Assembly (NCBI GenBank): GCA_015689645.1
Contig: WVSM01000005.1
Coordinates: 124,001-188,000 of the forward strand
Direction of reading: 5' to 3'
From: Rhodobacterales bacterium HKCCE4037
Lineage (GTDB): Bacteria > Pseudomonadota > Alphaproteobacteria > Rhodobacterales > Rhodobacteraceae
Length of the DNA: 64,000 nt
The position numbers and the translations under genes are program-made. The first letter of the stretch is position 1. Every line of letters begins with the position of its first letter. Under the pieces are notes generated by a model. That model had not been told where the DNA came from, searched no databases, and saw only the letters and a list, made by a program, of their open reading frames with translations. Shown here piece by piece: positions 1-7,963 of this stretch.

Positions 1-709
1 AGTATCCGGCCGCCAGCGTGCGCGGCTCGCCCCCCAGGACGGTCACGAGATACCTGTTGATGCCGTCGTCCCCGAAGACATACCACACGCCGATGGTGAT
101 GAAGGCCCAGCCCGCGACGACAATCGCGACGATCACCAAGGGTAGACCCCATACCCGAACCGCGTTGATAAGAAAGACGGTGACCGCCAGCCCCACGATC
201 GGGACAAGCCAGCCGCCCAGCGTATTGTAGCATTGCGGGTCGTCGACGGTTGTGGGTTCGGGCAGGCCGAAGAGGAGAGCGTTTTCGCGCTCGATCCTGA
301 GGCTTTCCTCGATCAGGCGCGCACGGTCGCCAGTGATCTGGTCAGCGAGGCAGACCGACTGGATCTCGTTGAGGTAGGCGAGGGAGATCACGGCGGCCAT
401 CACGACAAGCGCGATGTCGAGCGCGAGCGCCAATGGCTTGTGCGTGCCGTTCAGCCTACGCTTGTTGTACTGTTTCAGCGCCACGATCAGCATCATGACG
501 AAGAAGGCAATGGGATAGAAATACTCGAACGGAAAGCGCCGGATGCTGATCCGGGTCTGGCCGGTCAGGCTGGATATCAGCTCGTTCAGGCCCGGGATAC
601 CGGGCATGGCGTTGAAGAGGCCGACCACGACGAAGGAGAACGCCAGCCAATAGGCAAAGCGGATGGAAAAGGCGTTAGTGGCTTGCGCCTGGGTGTCGGG
701 TACAGACAT
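1..709 (-). CDS. TRAP transporter fused permease, TAXI type (N-terminal part, runs off the window)
   Basis: The reading frame opens at an ATG at 709 (MSVPDTQAQATN) and stays open to the window edge, so about 236 N-terminal residues are seen. The translation has at least five hydrophobic segments, roughly at residues 15-34, 65-82, 92-115, 166-185 and 190-215, as expected for the DctQ-like start of a fused DctQM permease. It lies 74 bases downstream of the TAXI binding protein on the same strand, the usual order for TAXI-TRAP systems. Function: sodium- or proton-coupled uptake of a carboxylate delivered by that binding protein. The DctM domain lies outside the window, so the fusion is inferred from context. 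Confidence 0.8.
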   Translation of the reverse strand, partial: MSVPDTQAQATNAFSIRFAYWLAFSFVVVGLFNAMPGIPGLNELISSLTGQTRISIRRFPFEYFYPIAFFVMMLIVALKQYNKRRLNGTHKPLALALDIALVVMAAVISLAYLNEIQSVCLADQITGDRARLIEESLRIERENALLFGLPEPTTVDDPQCYNTLGGWLVPIVGLAVTVFLINAVRVWGLPLVIVAIVVAGWAFITIGVWYVFGDDGINRYLVTVLGGEPRTLAAGY

Positions 710-783
710 CTGGAACCTGTCCGAGATCCGACGGTCGTGTCCCGACCGCCGGTCTCTTAGTTAGGGTGGAGATCAGATCGAGG

Positions 784-1827
784 TCAGGGACGGGCGCAAT
801 CCGGCACCGTGTATCCTGCCTCTTCCCACGCGGCGATCGCGCCGGGGTGATATCTGATCGGATTGGGGCCGCACATTCCCGTCTCGTCCGCTTCGATTGC
901 CCCCAGAAGTGCGAGACGCATATAGGGCGCCCGGCTCTCGAAAGACTCGAGGTTCTCGAGCATCAGCGCCGTCAGGGCCCGGGCAGTTTCGAAGTCCATA
1001 TCGGAGTTCACCACAACAGCGCCGGCCGTCAGCGGGCTGCGCCACATGTCATCCTCGGAGCTGATCGTCAGGCCGTCCTGCTGCGGGAGGTCGGCGAGAG
1101 GAATCTCGAATCCTACCGTGCCGGGGCTCGCGAGGTAGCGTTGGAAGTCCTCGCTTTCGTAGGCTTCCCTTGGGACGGAGTAGAGGGTCATGGCGCCGGC
1201 GGCCGAGGCCTGCGTGATGCGCTCGTCCGGGAAGTAGATCGGCAGCACGACACCGTCGCCGGAGCCATCCGCGATGAATTGCGACATCTGCCCCCAGTTC
1301 GATTGCACTCCTTCGTAGCCAACGCCGTCTTCCAGCCCGGCGATGATCTGGATCATCGCGCGTGCATTGGCGAGCGCGCCGCCCGAGGGCGGACCGTTGA
1401 TGATCCGGCGGCCTTCCAGGGCATCCCAGCCCGACACGGGAGAGCTGTCATAGGAATAGAGGCTCATGGCGCCAAAGCTGAGCGTGAAGAGCGCCGAGAC
1501 GTTCCCGACAAGCGCTGTCCCCTCTTCGGCACCGATGGAGACGTAGGGACCTGCGCCGCGCGATAGAAGGAAGGGCGCGATGAGCGGCACCGGTGCCACG
1601 TCGGTGTTGCCCCGCGCCACGTTGACGAGTGAATCCGTCAGGGTCTGGCCGTCCTGCACTTGGAAATCTGCAATACCCGCAGCGCTGGCAAGCTCGGCCA
1701 TCGTGATGATCGTGGTCAGCGGCGTGCTGCCCGGATTGGAGCCTTCGGCGGTCATGGTCTGCGCATGGGCTGCAAGGCCCAAGACCGTTACCGCAGCGGC
1801 GGTGCCAAGTGTTGTCGTGAGTTTCAT
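784..1827 (-). CDS. TAXI family TRAP transporter substrate-binding protein
   Basis: The 347-residue product starts with a signal peptide (hydrophobic core about residues 5-20, cleavage after AHA at about 22) and then resembles TAXI-type periplasmic binding proteins, including the early GSNPGSTPLT segment and a domain with VGYEGVQSNW. The ATG at 1827 is preceded by a clear GGGAGGAA ribosome binding site. It captures a small organic acid in the periplasm for the permease just downstream. It is the third gene of an operon that begins with an exported MBL hydrolase, 57 bases after the cytosolic MBL gene, which suggests that the ligand is a hydrolysis product made in the periplasm. Confidence 0.85.
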   Translation of the reverse strand: MKLTTTLGTAAAVTVLGLAAHAQTMTAEGSNPGSTPLTTIITMAELASAAGIADFQVQDGQTLTDSLVNVARGNTDVAPVPLIAPFLLSRGAGPYVSIGAEEGTALVGNVSALFTLSFGAMSLYSYDSSPVSGWDALEGRRIINGPPSGGALANARAMIQIIAGLEDGVGYEGVQSNWGQMSQFIADGSGDGVVLPIYFPDERITQASAAGAMTLYSVPREAYESEDFQRYLASPGTVGFEIPLADLPQQDGLTISSEDDMWRSPLTAGAVVVNSDMDFETARALTALMLENLESFESRAPYMRLALLGAIEADETGMCGPNPIRYHPGAIAAWEEAGYTVPDCARP

Positions 1828-1884
1828 TAGGTTCCTCCCTTGAGCCGGATCGGACCGGCGTTGAAAATGGCGAGTCGTCTGGGG

Positions 1885-2763
1885 TCAGCCCCGGGCCGTC
1901 TCGCCGGAATAAATTGTGATTGACGCGCCGAAGCGGATGACGGTCAGATCGCGCGCCACGAAAAGAGGTTGGTCGTAGCCCCGTCCGACCTCTTCCAAAA
2001 GTTCCTCGATGCTAGGCGGGTCGGGTGCCTTGAGTATCAGGTGTGTCAGGATCGCAACCTTGGGCCGAACCTTTGCGAACACGCTCGCGACTTCGCGCGG
2101 CGTGATGTGATGCTCGAGAACCGTGCGCGAGTGGGGATCCCTTTCGAGCGTCTCGTGGCGCGCCATGGCGACCTCGTGAACAATCACGTCCGCGCCTGCC
2201 GCGTGCGCGATCAGGTTTTCGGAATACCGCGTGTCGTGACTGTGGACGAAGACATGACCGCCGTATTCGACCCGAAAGCCGAAGGCGGGTTTCACGAATT
2301 CGCCGTGGTCGACTTCGAAGGCGATGATGCGCAGCCCGTTCTCCTCCAGCATGACACCTTCGGAAATGACGCCCACGTCGATGCGGTGCCGGTCCGGATC
2401 GATCTCGCCATCGGCGACACGAATGGTGCGATCCGCGCTCGTGAAGGCCCACAGGCCCTCAATGACCTCTCGCACGCCTTCCGGACCGATGACACGCAGC
2501 CGCCGCTTGCGGCCACCCCAGGGCGCGGGGATCGCGCCGGTCATGACGACATCGGGCAGCGCCGCGTAGTGATCGGAGTGAAAGTGCGAAAACAGCACGG
2601 CATCGATGCTGCCGATCGGAACGCCAAGCTGCGCCAGCCGCACCACGGCACCGCGCCCGCAATCCAGAAGGACGCGCATTCCGCCCGCCTCGATCAGAGT
2701 GCTGGTGCCGAATTTGTGCTGGTCAGGCAGAGGCGTACCTGTGCCGAGCAAGGTAATTTTCAT
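1885..2763 (-). CDS. MBL-fold metallo-hydrolase, cytosolic, RNase Z/arylsulfatase-like
   Basis: The 292-residue protein starts at MKITLLGTGTPLPD, a typical first strand of the RNase Z-like branch of the metallo-beta-lactamase fold, so the longer upstream frame to 2862 is not used. The zinc motif SHFHSDH places ligands at His60, His62, Asp64 and His65, and further His/Asp residues appear in HSHDTRYSENL and LTHL. No signal peptide is present. It sits between the exported MBL hydrolase and the TAXI-TRAP genes, suggesting that it hydrolyses a lactone or ester after import. The exact substrate cannot be read from the sequence. Confidence 0.8.
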   Translation of the reverse strand: MKITLLGTGTPLPDQHKFGTSTLIEAGGMRVLLDCGRGAVVRLAQLGVPIGSIDAVLFSHFHSDHYAALPDVVMTGAIPAPWGGRKRRLRVIGPEGVREVIEGLWAFTSADRTIRVADGEIDPDRHRIDVGVISEGVMLEENGLRIIAFEVDHGEFVKPAFGFRVEYGGHVFVHSHDTRYSENLIAHAAGADVIVHEVAMARHETLERDPHSRTVLEHHITPREVASVFAKVRPKVAILTHLILKAPDPPSIEELLEEVGRGYDQPLFVARDLTVIRFGASITIYSGETARG

Positions 2764-2871
2764 CGAGAGATCCAAAAGGTGCTCCCTATGCTCGATGAGG
2801 CCGTCATCTTGGTCTCCTCCCCCCAAAATCTGTTGGACATCGGCGCCGGTTCGGACCAGCACACTGTCGTT

Positions 2872-3843
2872 CTACTCGCCTCGTTCCTGCTCCAGCCGCT
2901 CCACGGCGCGCCCCCGCAGATACTCGATCTGCGCAAGAAGCCCCTCTGGATCCACAAGCACGTTCGGCTCCCCAGGCGCGCGGGCCGCGAGCAACTGGCG
3001 ATCCTCGTCAAGATTGTTCGAAAATCCGTGCGTCGTCAGATGGACATCGATCCCCATGTTGCGCATCTCGACCAGGCTGCGCACACGGTCGACGCTTTCG
3101 ATATACGCCTCGACCTGGGTCGGCCCTTCGATCGCATTGAGCCCCAGACCGCCTATAGTGATCGCGCGGTAGGTGTCATCGCCATCGCGCACGTCATAGA
3201 CATACGACGCAGTGCCCCATGTGTGGCCGGGCGTCTCGACAACGGTGAAAGAGTTTTCGCCCAACGTGATCTCGTCACCGTCGGCCACCACCATGTCCGG
3301 CTCGATCATCTCCCAGGCGCGCGGTGTGCCTTGAGAGGCCGCCGCGCTTTCCAAGGCTTCGTCCCAGCCGCCCTGGGTCATGACGAACGTAGCATTCGGA
3401 AGCAGCGGCTCGAGCGTTGCCGCACCGCCGACGTGGTCAAAATGGCCATGGGTCATCAGCACGTACCGAATGTCGGCGAGGTCGGTGCCGGTACTCGCGA
3501 TGTTGTCGATCAGAGTCTGCCTGAACGGTCCGTAAAGCGTGTCGATGAGAACGCTGCCCTCATCCGTGTGCACAAGCCACGCAGAGACCCAGCAAACTCC
3601 CACGTAGTCGACATTGTCGAACGGCGACCATGGCTCGACATACTGGGCTCCGGGTGTATTGAGCCACTGGCCGAGGTCCGGCGGCATTTGCCCTGTCCGG
3701 CCAAACTCAGCAAACCGCTGAAGGATCGGCCCCGACGGGCACCCATCGAAAAGCGCTTGCGCAGATGCGCCCCCTCCAACAGTGGCAGCGGCAAACAGGC
3801 ACGCACCGAGAACACTGCGAAAATTTCGGCAGCTCAGATACAT
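2872..3843 (-). CDS. Exported MBL-fold hydrolase, copy 1 (B3-like zinc site)
   Basis: The 323-residue product has a signal peptide with probable cleavage after GGASA at about residue 28. Zinc ligands are those of a B3-like metallo-beta-lactamase fold: His132, His134, Asp136 and His137 in THGHFDHVGG, His207 in TPGHTWGT and His272 in TTHGF. It is closely similar over its whole length to the product of 44950-45924, with the same motif numbering. The ATG has a GGGAGGG site. It leads the operon ending in TAXI-TRAP genes, with a candidate operator 92 bases upstream. A periplasmic lactonase or esterase role is inferred; a beta-lactamase role is unlikely in this setting. Confidence 0.85.
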   Translation of the reverse strand: MYLSCRNFRSVLGACLFAAATVGGGASAQALFDGCPSGPILQRFAEFGRTGQMPPDLGQWLNTPGAQYVEPWSPFDNVDYVGVCWVSAWLVHTDEGSVLIDTLYGPFRQTLIDNIASTGTDLADIRYVLMTHGHFDHVGGAATLEPLLPNATFVMTQGGWDEALESAAASQGTPRAWEMIEPDMVVADGDEITLGENSFTVVETPGHTWGTASYVYDVRDGDDTYRAITIGGLGLNAIEGPTQVEAYIESVDRVRSLVEMRNMGIDVHLTTHGFSNNLDEDRQLLAARAPGEPNVLVDPEGLLAQIEYLRGRAVERLEQERGE

Positions 3844-3934
3844 GGTTTTCCCTCCCGCTGCTTCGCGACCTGACGTTCACGACCTGAAACGCCGATTTGG
3901 TTACGGCCGCGAATCTGAGCCAGCTCAGTCCTAT

Positions 3935-3954
3935 AAAGTCATATAACTAGACTT
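3935..3954. promoter_or_regulatory. Candidate operator (site 1) upstream of exported MBL copy 1
   Basis: The site reads AAAGTCATATAACTAGACTT, a variant of the ten-site palindrome AAAGCTA-N6-TAGCTTT with the same spacing (TCA, six bases, TAG). It lies 92 bases upstream of the MBL ATG at 3843. The matching position upstream of MBL copy 2 carries a related site (44839-44858). Confidence 0.6.
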
Positions 3955-4060
3955 TTAAGATTATTGTAGTCTTTTTTGCGGTCCCGACTCTTCGTTTCGA
4001 CGCGGCGATCTGCATGTGCAGCGCGCAGCCCACCATGCCACCAAACATTGACCTTCTAAA

Positions 4061-4080
4061 TAAGTTATAAATATAGCTTA
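4061..4080. promoter_or_regulatory. Candidate operator (site 2) upstream of the pcaH remnant
   Basis: The site reads TAAGTTATAAATATAGCTTA, two 8-base arms with one mismatch around four bases. It corresponds in position to site 44713-44732 in front of the intact pcaH, and both are followed by a TGGTCAACAG stretch. Confidence 0.65.
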
Positions 4081-4148
4081 ATGACTGGTCAACAGAGTAG
4101 TTGCGCTATGGCGCGGTGGCGTTTCGATTTGGGAGGAGCGATAGAACA

Positions 4149-4340
4149 AGGATACATTATCCTTGCGCAGCTACGATCCGTGGCCTGACGGGGTTCAGCC
4201 GAGCGTGCCGATCGAGCGCTACAGCAATCCCTGGACCTACATGCCGTCGCAGACGCTCTATCACCGCCCGGCCACGCGGACGGAAGCACCGGGCCTGTCG
4301 ATCTCTGGTGTAAACTTAAGCTAGAATGCGGTGACCACGC
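4149..4340 (+). pseudogene. Decayed 5' fragment of protocatechuate 3,4-dioxygenase beta gene (pcaH)
   Basis: Reading from 4154, the translation TLSLRSYDPWPDGVQPSVPI and the following YSNPW, MPSQTLYHRP and TRTEAPG match residues about 4-49 of the intact PcaH encoded at 43932-44645. A one-base deletion near 4290 (a G run shortened) shifts the frame; in the next frame the match resumes as GPVDLWCKLK and CGDH. The region matching the intact ATG is also altered, so the start codon is lost. Homology ends near 4340 and the dioxygenase domain is absent. It is a relic of a duplicated module, not a functional gene. Confidence 0.85.
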
Positions 4341-4455
4341 TCTTCCGGTGCATGACTTGTGTGCGATACTGACAAATCCGTGAGACCGCGACTTTTCGGT
4401 TGTGCCCAGAGACCGGATCGCGATCTTCACGCCGAAAGCAGAAAACGGGACTTCG

Positions 4456-4770
4456 ATGCGTCTCTTGGGCCTTTTGATGATTTTGCTGGTTGCGAACCTG
4501 TTGACGACCGCCTCGGTCGACCTGTCAGGTTCCGGCTGTGCGAATGGCGTGGCGGAACTGGACTATTGCCCGCCCTCCGCGGTGGACCCGTCTAGAAACA
4601 ACCACGCGGATCGCAACGTTTCGGCCTGTGTCACCTGTGTAGAACCGGAACCCAACGTGGTGCCGAGGTTCGAACCTGGACAGAATCCACTCACTTTCGT
4701 CGAGGCCGCTCTCCTCGTGACAACGCGCGCCGACGGACCGCTTCATCCGCCTCCGCGCCGGGTTTCCTGA
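4456..4770 (+). CDS. Small hypothetical exported or membrane-anchored protein
   Basis: The 104-residue frame starts MRLLGLLMILLVANLLTT, a strongly hydrophobic N-terminus suited to a signal peptide or anchor. Four cysteines follow in the central part (GSGCANG, DYCPP, ACVTC) and the C-terminus is proline-rich (GPLHPPPRR). A weak GGGA element precedes the chosen ATG, and the frame could also open at 4402. It precedes the DoxX gene by 80 bases on the same strand. I do not recognise a family; it could be a chance frame, but the signal-like start favours a real gene. Confidence 0.45.
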   Translation: MRLLGLLMILLVANLLTTASVDLSGSGCANGVAELDYCPPSAVDPSRNNHADRNVSACVTCVEPEPNVVPRFEPGQNPLTFVEAALLVTTRADGPLHPPPRRVS

Positions 4771-4850
4771 CCCCGATCATCATCGAAGGCTCAACGCCTC
4801 CGAACCGTATCAGGTGCGGCAGTTCTACTGCGCACCACAGGAGACAAGAC

Positions 4851-5306
4851 ATGAATACCAAATATCTCTCGACCGACCGGCCTCTGGTCATCCCCGCTCT
4901 CGAAACCCTTTACGAACGGCTCGCGCCGCTGGCCTTCACGTGGCTGCGGGTGATGTGTGGCCTTGCGCTTGTCGTGCATGGCTGGCCCAAGATCACCAAC
5001 CCGCTGGGTTCAGCCGACATGGTCGCCGGCATCGGCTTCCAGCCCGCCGCCTTCTGGTCGGTGGCGTTGGCAGTGACTGAATTCGGGGGAGGGCTTCTCA
5101 TCATTTTGGGTTTGTTGACCCGCCTCGCAGCGGCCGGTTGCACGATTGTCCTTTTGGTGACCGTTTACTTTCATTGGGTGCAACTGGGCCAGGGATACAG
5201 TGGCGCGGAGCTGTCATTGATATGGTCATCAGTCACGCTGTACCTCGTTGCAGTCGGCGGCGGGCGCCTGTCGCTCGACCGGGCTCTGTTGCCCCGCAAC
5301 CTCTGA
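4851..5306 (+). CDS. DoxX family membrane protein
   Basis: The 151-residue product has the layout of DoxX proteins: a helix with LRVMCGLALVVHGWPKI at about residues 30-50, then three more hydrophobic helices around residues 65-90, 92-112 and 120-140. The HG-W-K pattern at the end of the first helix is typical. The start ATG follows an AGGAGACAAGAC ribosome binding site. DoxX proteins are small four-helix membrane proteins of poorly defined redox-related function. No partner gene is evident; the next gene starts 670 bases away on the other strand. Confidence 0.8.
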   Translation: MNTKYLSTDRPLVIPALETLYERLAPLAFTWLRVMCGLALVVHGWPKITNPLGSADMVAGIGFQPAAFWSVALAVTEFGGGLLIILGLLTRLAAAGCTIVLLVTVYFHWVQLGQGYSGAELSLIWSSVTLYLVAVGGGRLSLDRALLPRNL

Positions 5307-5978
5307 ACGAACGACGTCAAATGGGCTGCTGCCTCGTTCACTCCGGACACTGGCTTCTTGACCAGGGTCGGATGGTTGTTCGCTGAGCAAGTTATTAGAG
5401 CTGGCTGACCTTTCCAGACCAAGACAAGGTCTTTCACGCCAAACGGCAGGGCGAGATGCCTACGGATTTCGCCCTGCGACCGATTGGAAGCTCGGAGCCT
5501 GTTTCCCCTGCCATGCTGCAGAGGGATTGGCGGGTTCAGAGCTGGACGCGTTCTATGATTGGATGGCGCAACCGCTAGGAGCATTGGATCGACGCCTTCG
5601 TAAATCGAAGCAGGTAGCCGCTCGCCGCAAATGGCGATCGTGTACAGGCCGGTCCCGGCGTCGCCGTCAGTCGAAGAGCCGTGGCCATTGCGAACGTCAC
5701 GATCCGTGTCACTGTCGCAGCGGAACAGGGGTTCAACTCGTTAGATCTTGGGCGGCAAAGCAACCACCTCATTTACCTCGACCCTATGTCACTCGACCGG
5801 AAGAATGCGTGCTCCGCGCGCGCATTGATGTGCCTGAAGGGTGGGCTGCCCGCAAAGTCTAGCCCGCCGGACTGCCGATCATTCCGGTGCGGTCGTTGCC
5901 CGGCGGAGTGGCGTAGCATTCAGACATGCGGCGATCAGGGCTGCGGCGCCAAGAAGTCTGGACTCAGCCCGGTGAAGG
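5307..5978. other. Non-coding or decayed stretch with one hairpin
   Basis: No open frame here gives a recognisable protein on either strand. A 9-bp perfect stem, GCAGGGCGA at 5446-5454 with TCGCCCTGC at 5469-5477 and a 14-base loop, is present but has no T tract. The stretch sits between a plus-strand gene end and the minus-strand tctA end, near the decayed pcaH piece, so it may be degraded DNA from an old rearrangement. Confidence 0.4.
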
Positions 5979-7517
5979 TCACTGACCGGTAGGGGCCTGC
6001 AGGTCGCCGTCCAGCGGCTTCTTTTTCTTGCGGGGTCCGAGATAGATGATCGAGCCGATGGACATTGCGATCAGTGCAAGGGCGATCGGGTGGCTCAACA
6101 GCGCGGCCGGGTCGTCATTGGTGATCAGTCGTGCACGCACCACCGCGCCTTCAAGTTGCGGCGTGAGCAGGAACGCCACGATGAAGGCGACGATGGAATA
6201 GCCGAAGGCCCGCATCATATAGCCGAAGATTGCAGAAACGATCATCACGTAGACGCCGAAACTCGCGCCGGTGATCACGAAGGAGCCTGCAAAGCACAAC
6301 AGCATCGCCGCAGGATAGATGACGGTGCCCGGTGCCGAGACGACCATGGCCCAGAAGCGCATACCGATCTGGCCGACGCCGAGATTGCAGAAGTTCGCGA
6401 CCAGCATCGCGCCGAACATGCCGTAGACCAGTTGCGCCTGTTGCTCGAACAACAGGGGCCCGGGCTGAATGCCGTGGATGATGAACGCCGAGACCAGAAG
6501 GGCGGCGGCGATGTTGCCGGGGATGCCAAGGGTCAGGAGCGGGATCAGGTTCGCGCCGACAACGGCGCTGTTGGCGGTTTCGGAGGCAGCGATCCCGCGC
6601 GGATCTCCGGTTCCGAATGCCTCGGGGTCTTTGGCGGCCTGTTTGTTGACGGAATAGCTCAGGAAGCCCGCCGTGGTAGAGCCGAGGCCCGGAATGGCCC
6701 CGATCACCGTGCCGATGAAAAAGGCGCGCACGGCGACGAAGCGGTTGGCCCAATATTCGGCGAAGGTCACGACGCTTTGCTCGCGCGTGCGGCCCTTCAT
6801 CGAGATCGCGGAGCTTTGGGTTTTCTGGTCAGAGCCGCGCATGCTCAGAAGGCCGACCAGAACACCGCTCATCGCGAGGGCTCCGATGCTGACTGCGGTC
6901 AGCGGCACGCCATCGTAAAGCTCGAGCACGCCGAAGGTGAAACGGGGTGTCGCCATGCCCGGATCGAGCCCGACCGTGGCCACCAGGATCCCGAACGCCG
7001 CCGAGATCAGTCCCTTGATCATGGAGTCGCCGACCAGCCCGCTGATGACTGTAAATGCGAGGATCATCAGGGCCGTGATCTCTACCGGCCCCATGTTCAA
7101 CGCCACGACGGCGAGCGGAGCCGCCAGCAGAATCAGCACGATGTCGCTGGCCAGATCGCCTGTCACGGAGTGATAGAGCGCGTATTTCATCGCCTTGAGC
7201 GGCTTGCCGTTCTTGGCCATGGGATGGCCATCCATCGTTGTTGCGGCAGACTCTGCCGATCCCGGCACGTTGAGCAGGATCGCTGGCACTGCCCCCCCGA
7301 CGGTTCCGCCCTTGTTGACCGAGATGAGGAAGGCGATCGCCGCCAAGGTGTCCATTCCGTAGGTCAGCGGAACGGCAATGGCCAAGGCCATGATGATGCT
7401 GAGCCCCGGGATTGCCCCCACGATCTGGCCAAGGATCACGCCGCCAAGGATGAACATGATGTTGGTCGGCGTGAAGACATCCGCGAAAGCGGCCAGCATG
7501 AGGGAGAGATCGAGCAT
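5979..7517 (-). CDS. tctA: Tripartite tricarboxylate transporter large permease, TTT-1
   Basis: This 512-residue protein has about twelve hydrophobic segments and the TctA hallmark stretches VGAIPGL near residue 35, NKGGTVGGAVPAILLNVPG around residues 69-87, and a second glycine-rich repeat GAIPGLGSTTAGFLSYSVN in the middle. It is the main transmembrane channel that takes a carboxylate from the TctC binding protein using an ion gradient. It follows tctB by 20 bases at the end of a tctCBA operon on the minus strand. Its N-terminal half is closest within this window to the permease of TTT-4 (47415-48965), not to those of TTT-2 or TTT-3. Confidence 0.93.
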   Translation of the reverse strand: MLDLSLMLAAFADVFTPTNIMFILGGVILGQIVGAIPGLSIIMALAIAVPLTYGMDTLAAIAFLISVNKGGTVGGAVPAILLNVPGSAESAATTMDGHPMAKNGKPLKAMKYALYHSVTGDLASDIVLILLAAPLAVVALNMGPVEITALMILAFTVISGLVGDSMIKGLISAAFGILVATVGLDPGMATPRFTFGVLELYDGVPLTAVSIGALAMSGVLVGLLSMRGSDQKTQSSAISMKGRTREQSVVTFAEYWANRFVAVRAFFIGTVIGAIPGLGSTTAGFLSYSVNKQAAKDPEAFGTGDPRGIAASETANSAVVGANLIPLLTLGIPGNIAAALLVSAFIIHGIQPGPLLFEQQAQLVYGMFGAMLVANFCNLGVGQIGMRFWAMVVSAPGTVIYPAAMLLCFAGSFVITGASFGVYVMIVSAIFGYMMRAFGYSIVAFIVAFLLTPQLEGAVVRARLITNDDPAALLSHPIALALIAMSIGSIIYLGPRKKKKPLDGDLQAPTGQ

Positions 7518-7537
7518 GGAAAGGGGGCCTCAAGAGG

Positions 7538-7963
7538 TCAGGACAGAGAACGCGACAGCACTACGGTGAACAGGAACCAGACGAAGAAAGGCACGGCGAT
7601 CAGGGTAGTGGCGGCCCAAAGCGGCCGGCGTTCGCGGAGCAGGACAAGGCTTGCGATCATCAGCCCGCAGGCGATGGGCAGGAAGCCAAGAAGCGGCAGC
7701 AAGAGCGCTGCGACGCCGAGCGCCACAATGAAACAAACGAAGCCGAAGAATTCCTTTCCGGCCGGGACCGACCCACCCGGACGGGCCAGCACGATCTGCG
7801 CCAGCCCCAGTCCCGAGATGAGCCAGCCCGCCGCGCGCGGAAACAGCGACGGGTCCAGCGGGTTGCCGGGCACCGCCGTCACGTAGGTTGGGACCAGCCA
7901 CACCAGCAGCGTGATACCGAACCCGAGGACGACGATGCCCTGAATGCGATCCGCGTTTATCAC
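7538..7963 (-). CDS. tctB: Tripartite tricarboxylate transporter small permease, TTT-1
   Basis: The 141-residue product has four hydrophobic helices, the TctB pattern, with DPSLFPRAAGW early and RRPLWAATTL before the last helix. The start is a GTG at 7963 that overlaps the TGA of tctC, which implies translational coupling. TctB is the small membrane subunit that assembles with TctA. Sequence conservation is low in this family, so identification rests on topology and on position between tctC and tctA. Confidence 0.88.
   Translation of the reverse strand: MINADRIQGIVVLGFGITLLVWLVPTYVTAVPGNPLDPSLFPRAAGWLISGLGLAQIVLARPGGSVPAGKEFFGFVCFIVALGVAALLLPLLGFLPIACGLMIASLVLLRERRPLWAATTLIAVPFFVWFLFTVVLSRSLS

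Larger units (their letters stand above)
2872..4340. repeat. Inverted duplicated module, left copy (MBL hydrolase plus decayed pcaH)
   Basis: This stretch matches 44460-45924 in reverse order: an exported MBL gene, a shared upstream region with two operator sites, and the start of a pcaH gene pointing the other way. Matching non-coding landmarks include a T-rich TAGTCTTTTTTG stretch and TGGTCAACAGA beside the second operator. The left pcaH copy is broken. Confidence 0.85.

Noticed and set aside
2872-3843. Exported MBL proteins as antibiotic-resistance beta-lactamases
   Set aside because: The zinc ligands fit a B3-like fold, but the fold is widespread. Both genes are operonic with carboxylate transporters and regulated with aromatic pathway genes, so a catabolic hydrolase is more likely.
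1969-3873. A very long plus-strand open frame (about 634 codons) opposite the two MBL genes
   Set aside because: It is antisense to two genes with clear zinc motifs and signal peptide. It is rich in Arg/His/Asp, as expected for the shadow of GC-rich coding DNA, and has no family motif.
5307-5978. Insertion sequence or transposase remnant
   Set aside because: No terminal inverted repeats, target duplication or transposase motif could be seen; only one internal hairpin is present.
6090-7886. A 598-codon plus-strand frame opposite tctA and tctB
   Set aside because: The translation is highly charged and repetitive in composition, while the opposite strand encodes a clear membrane permease. It is a shadow frame.
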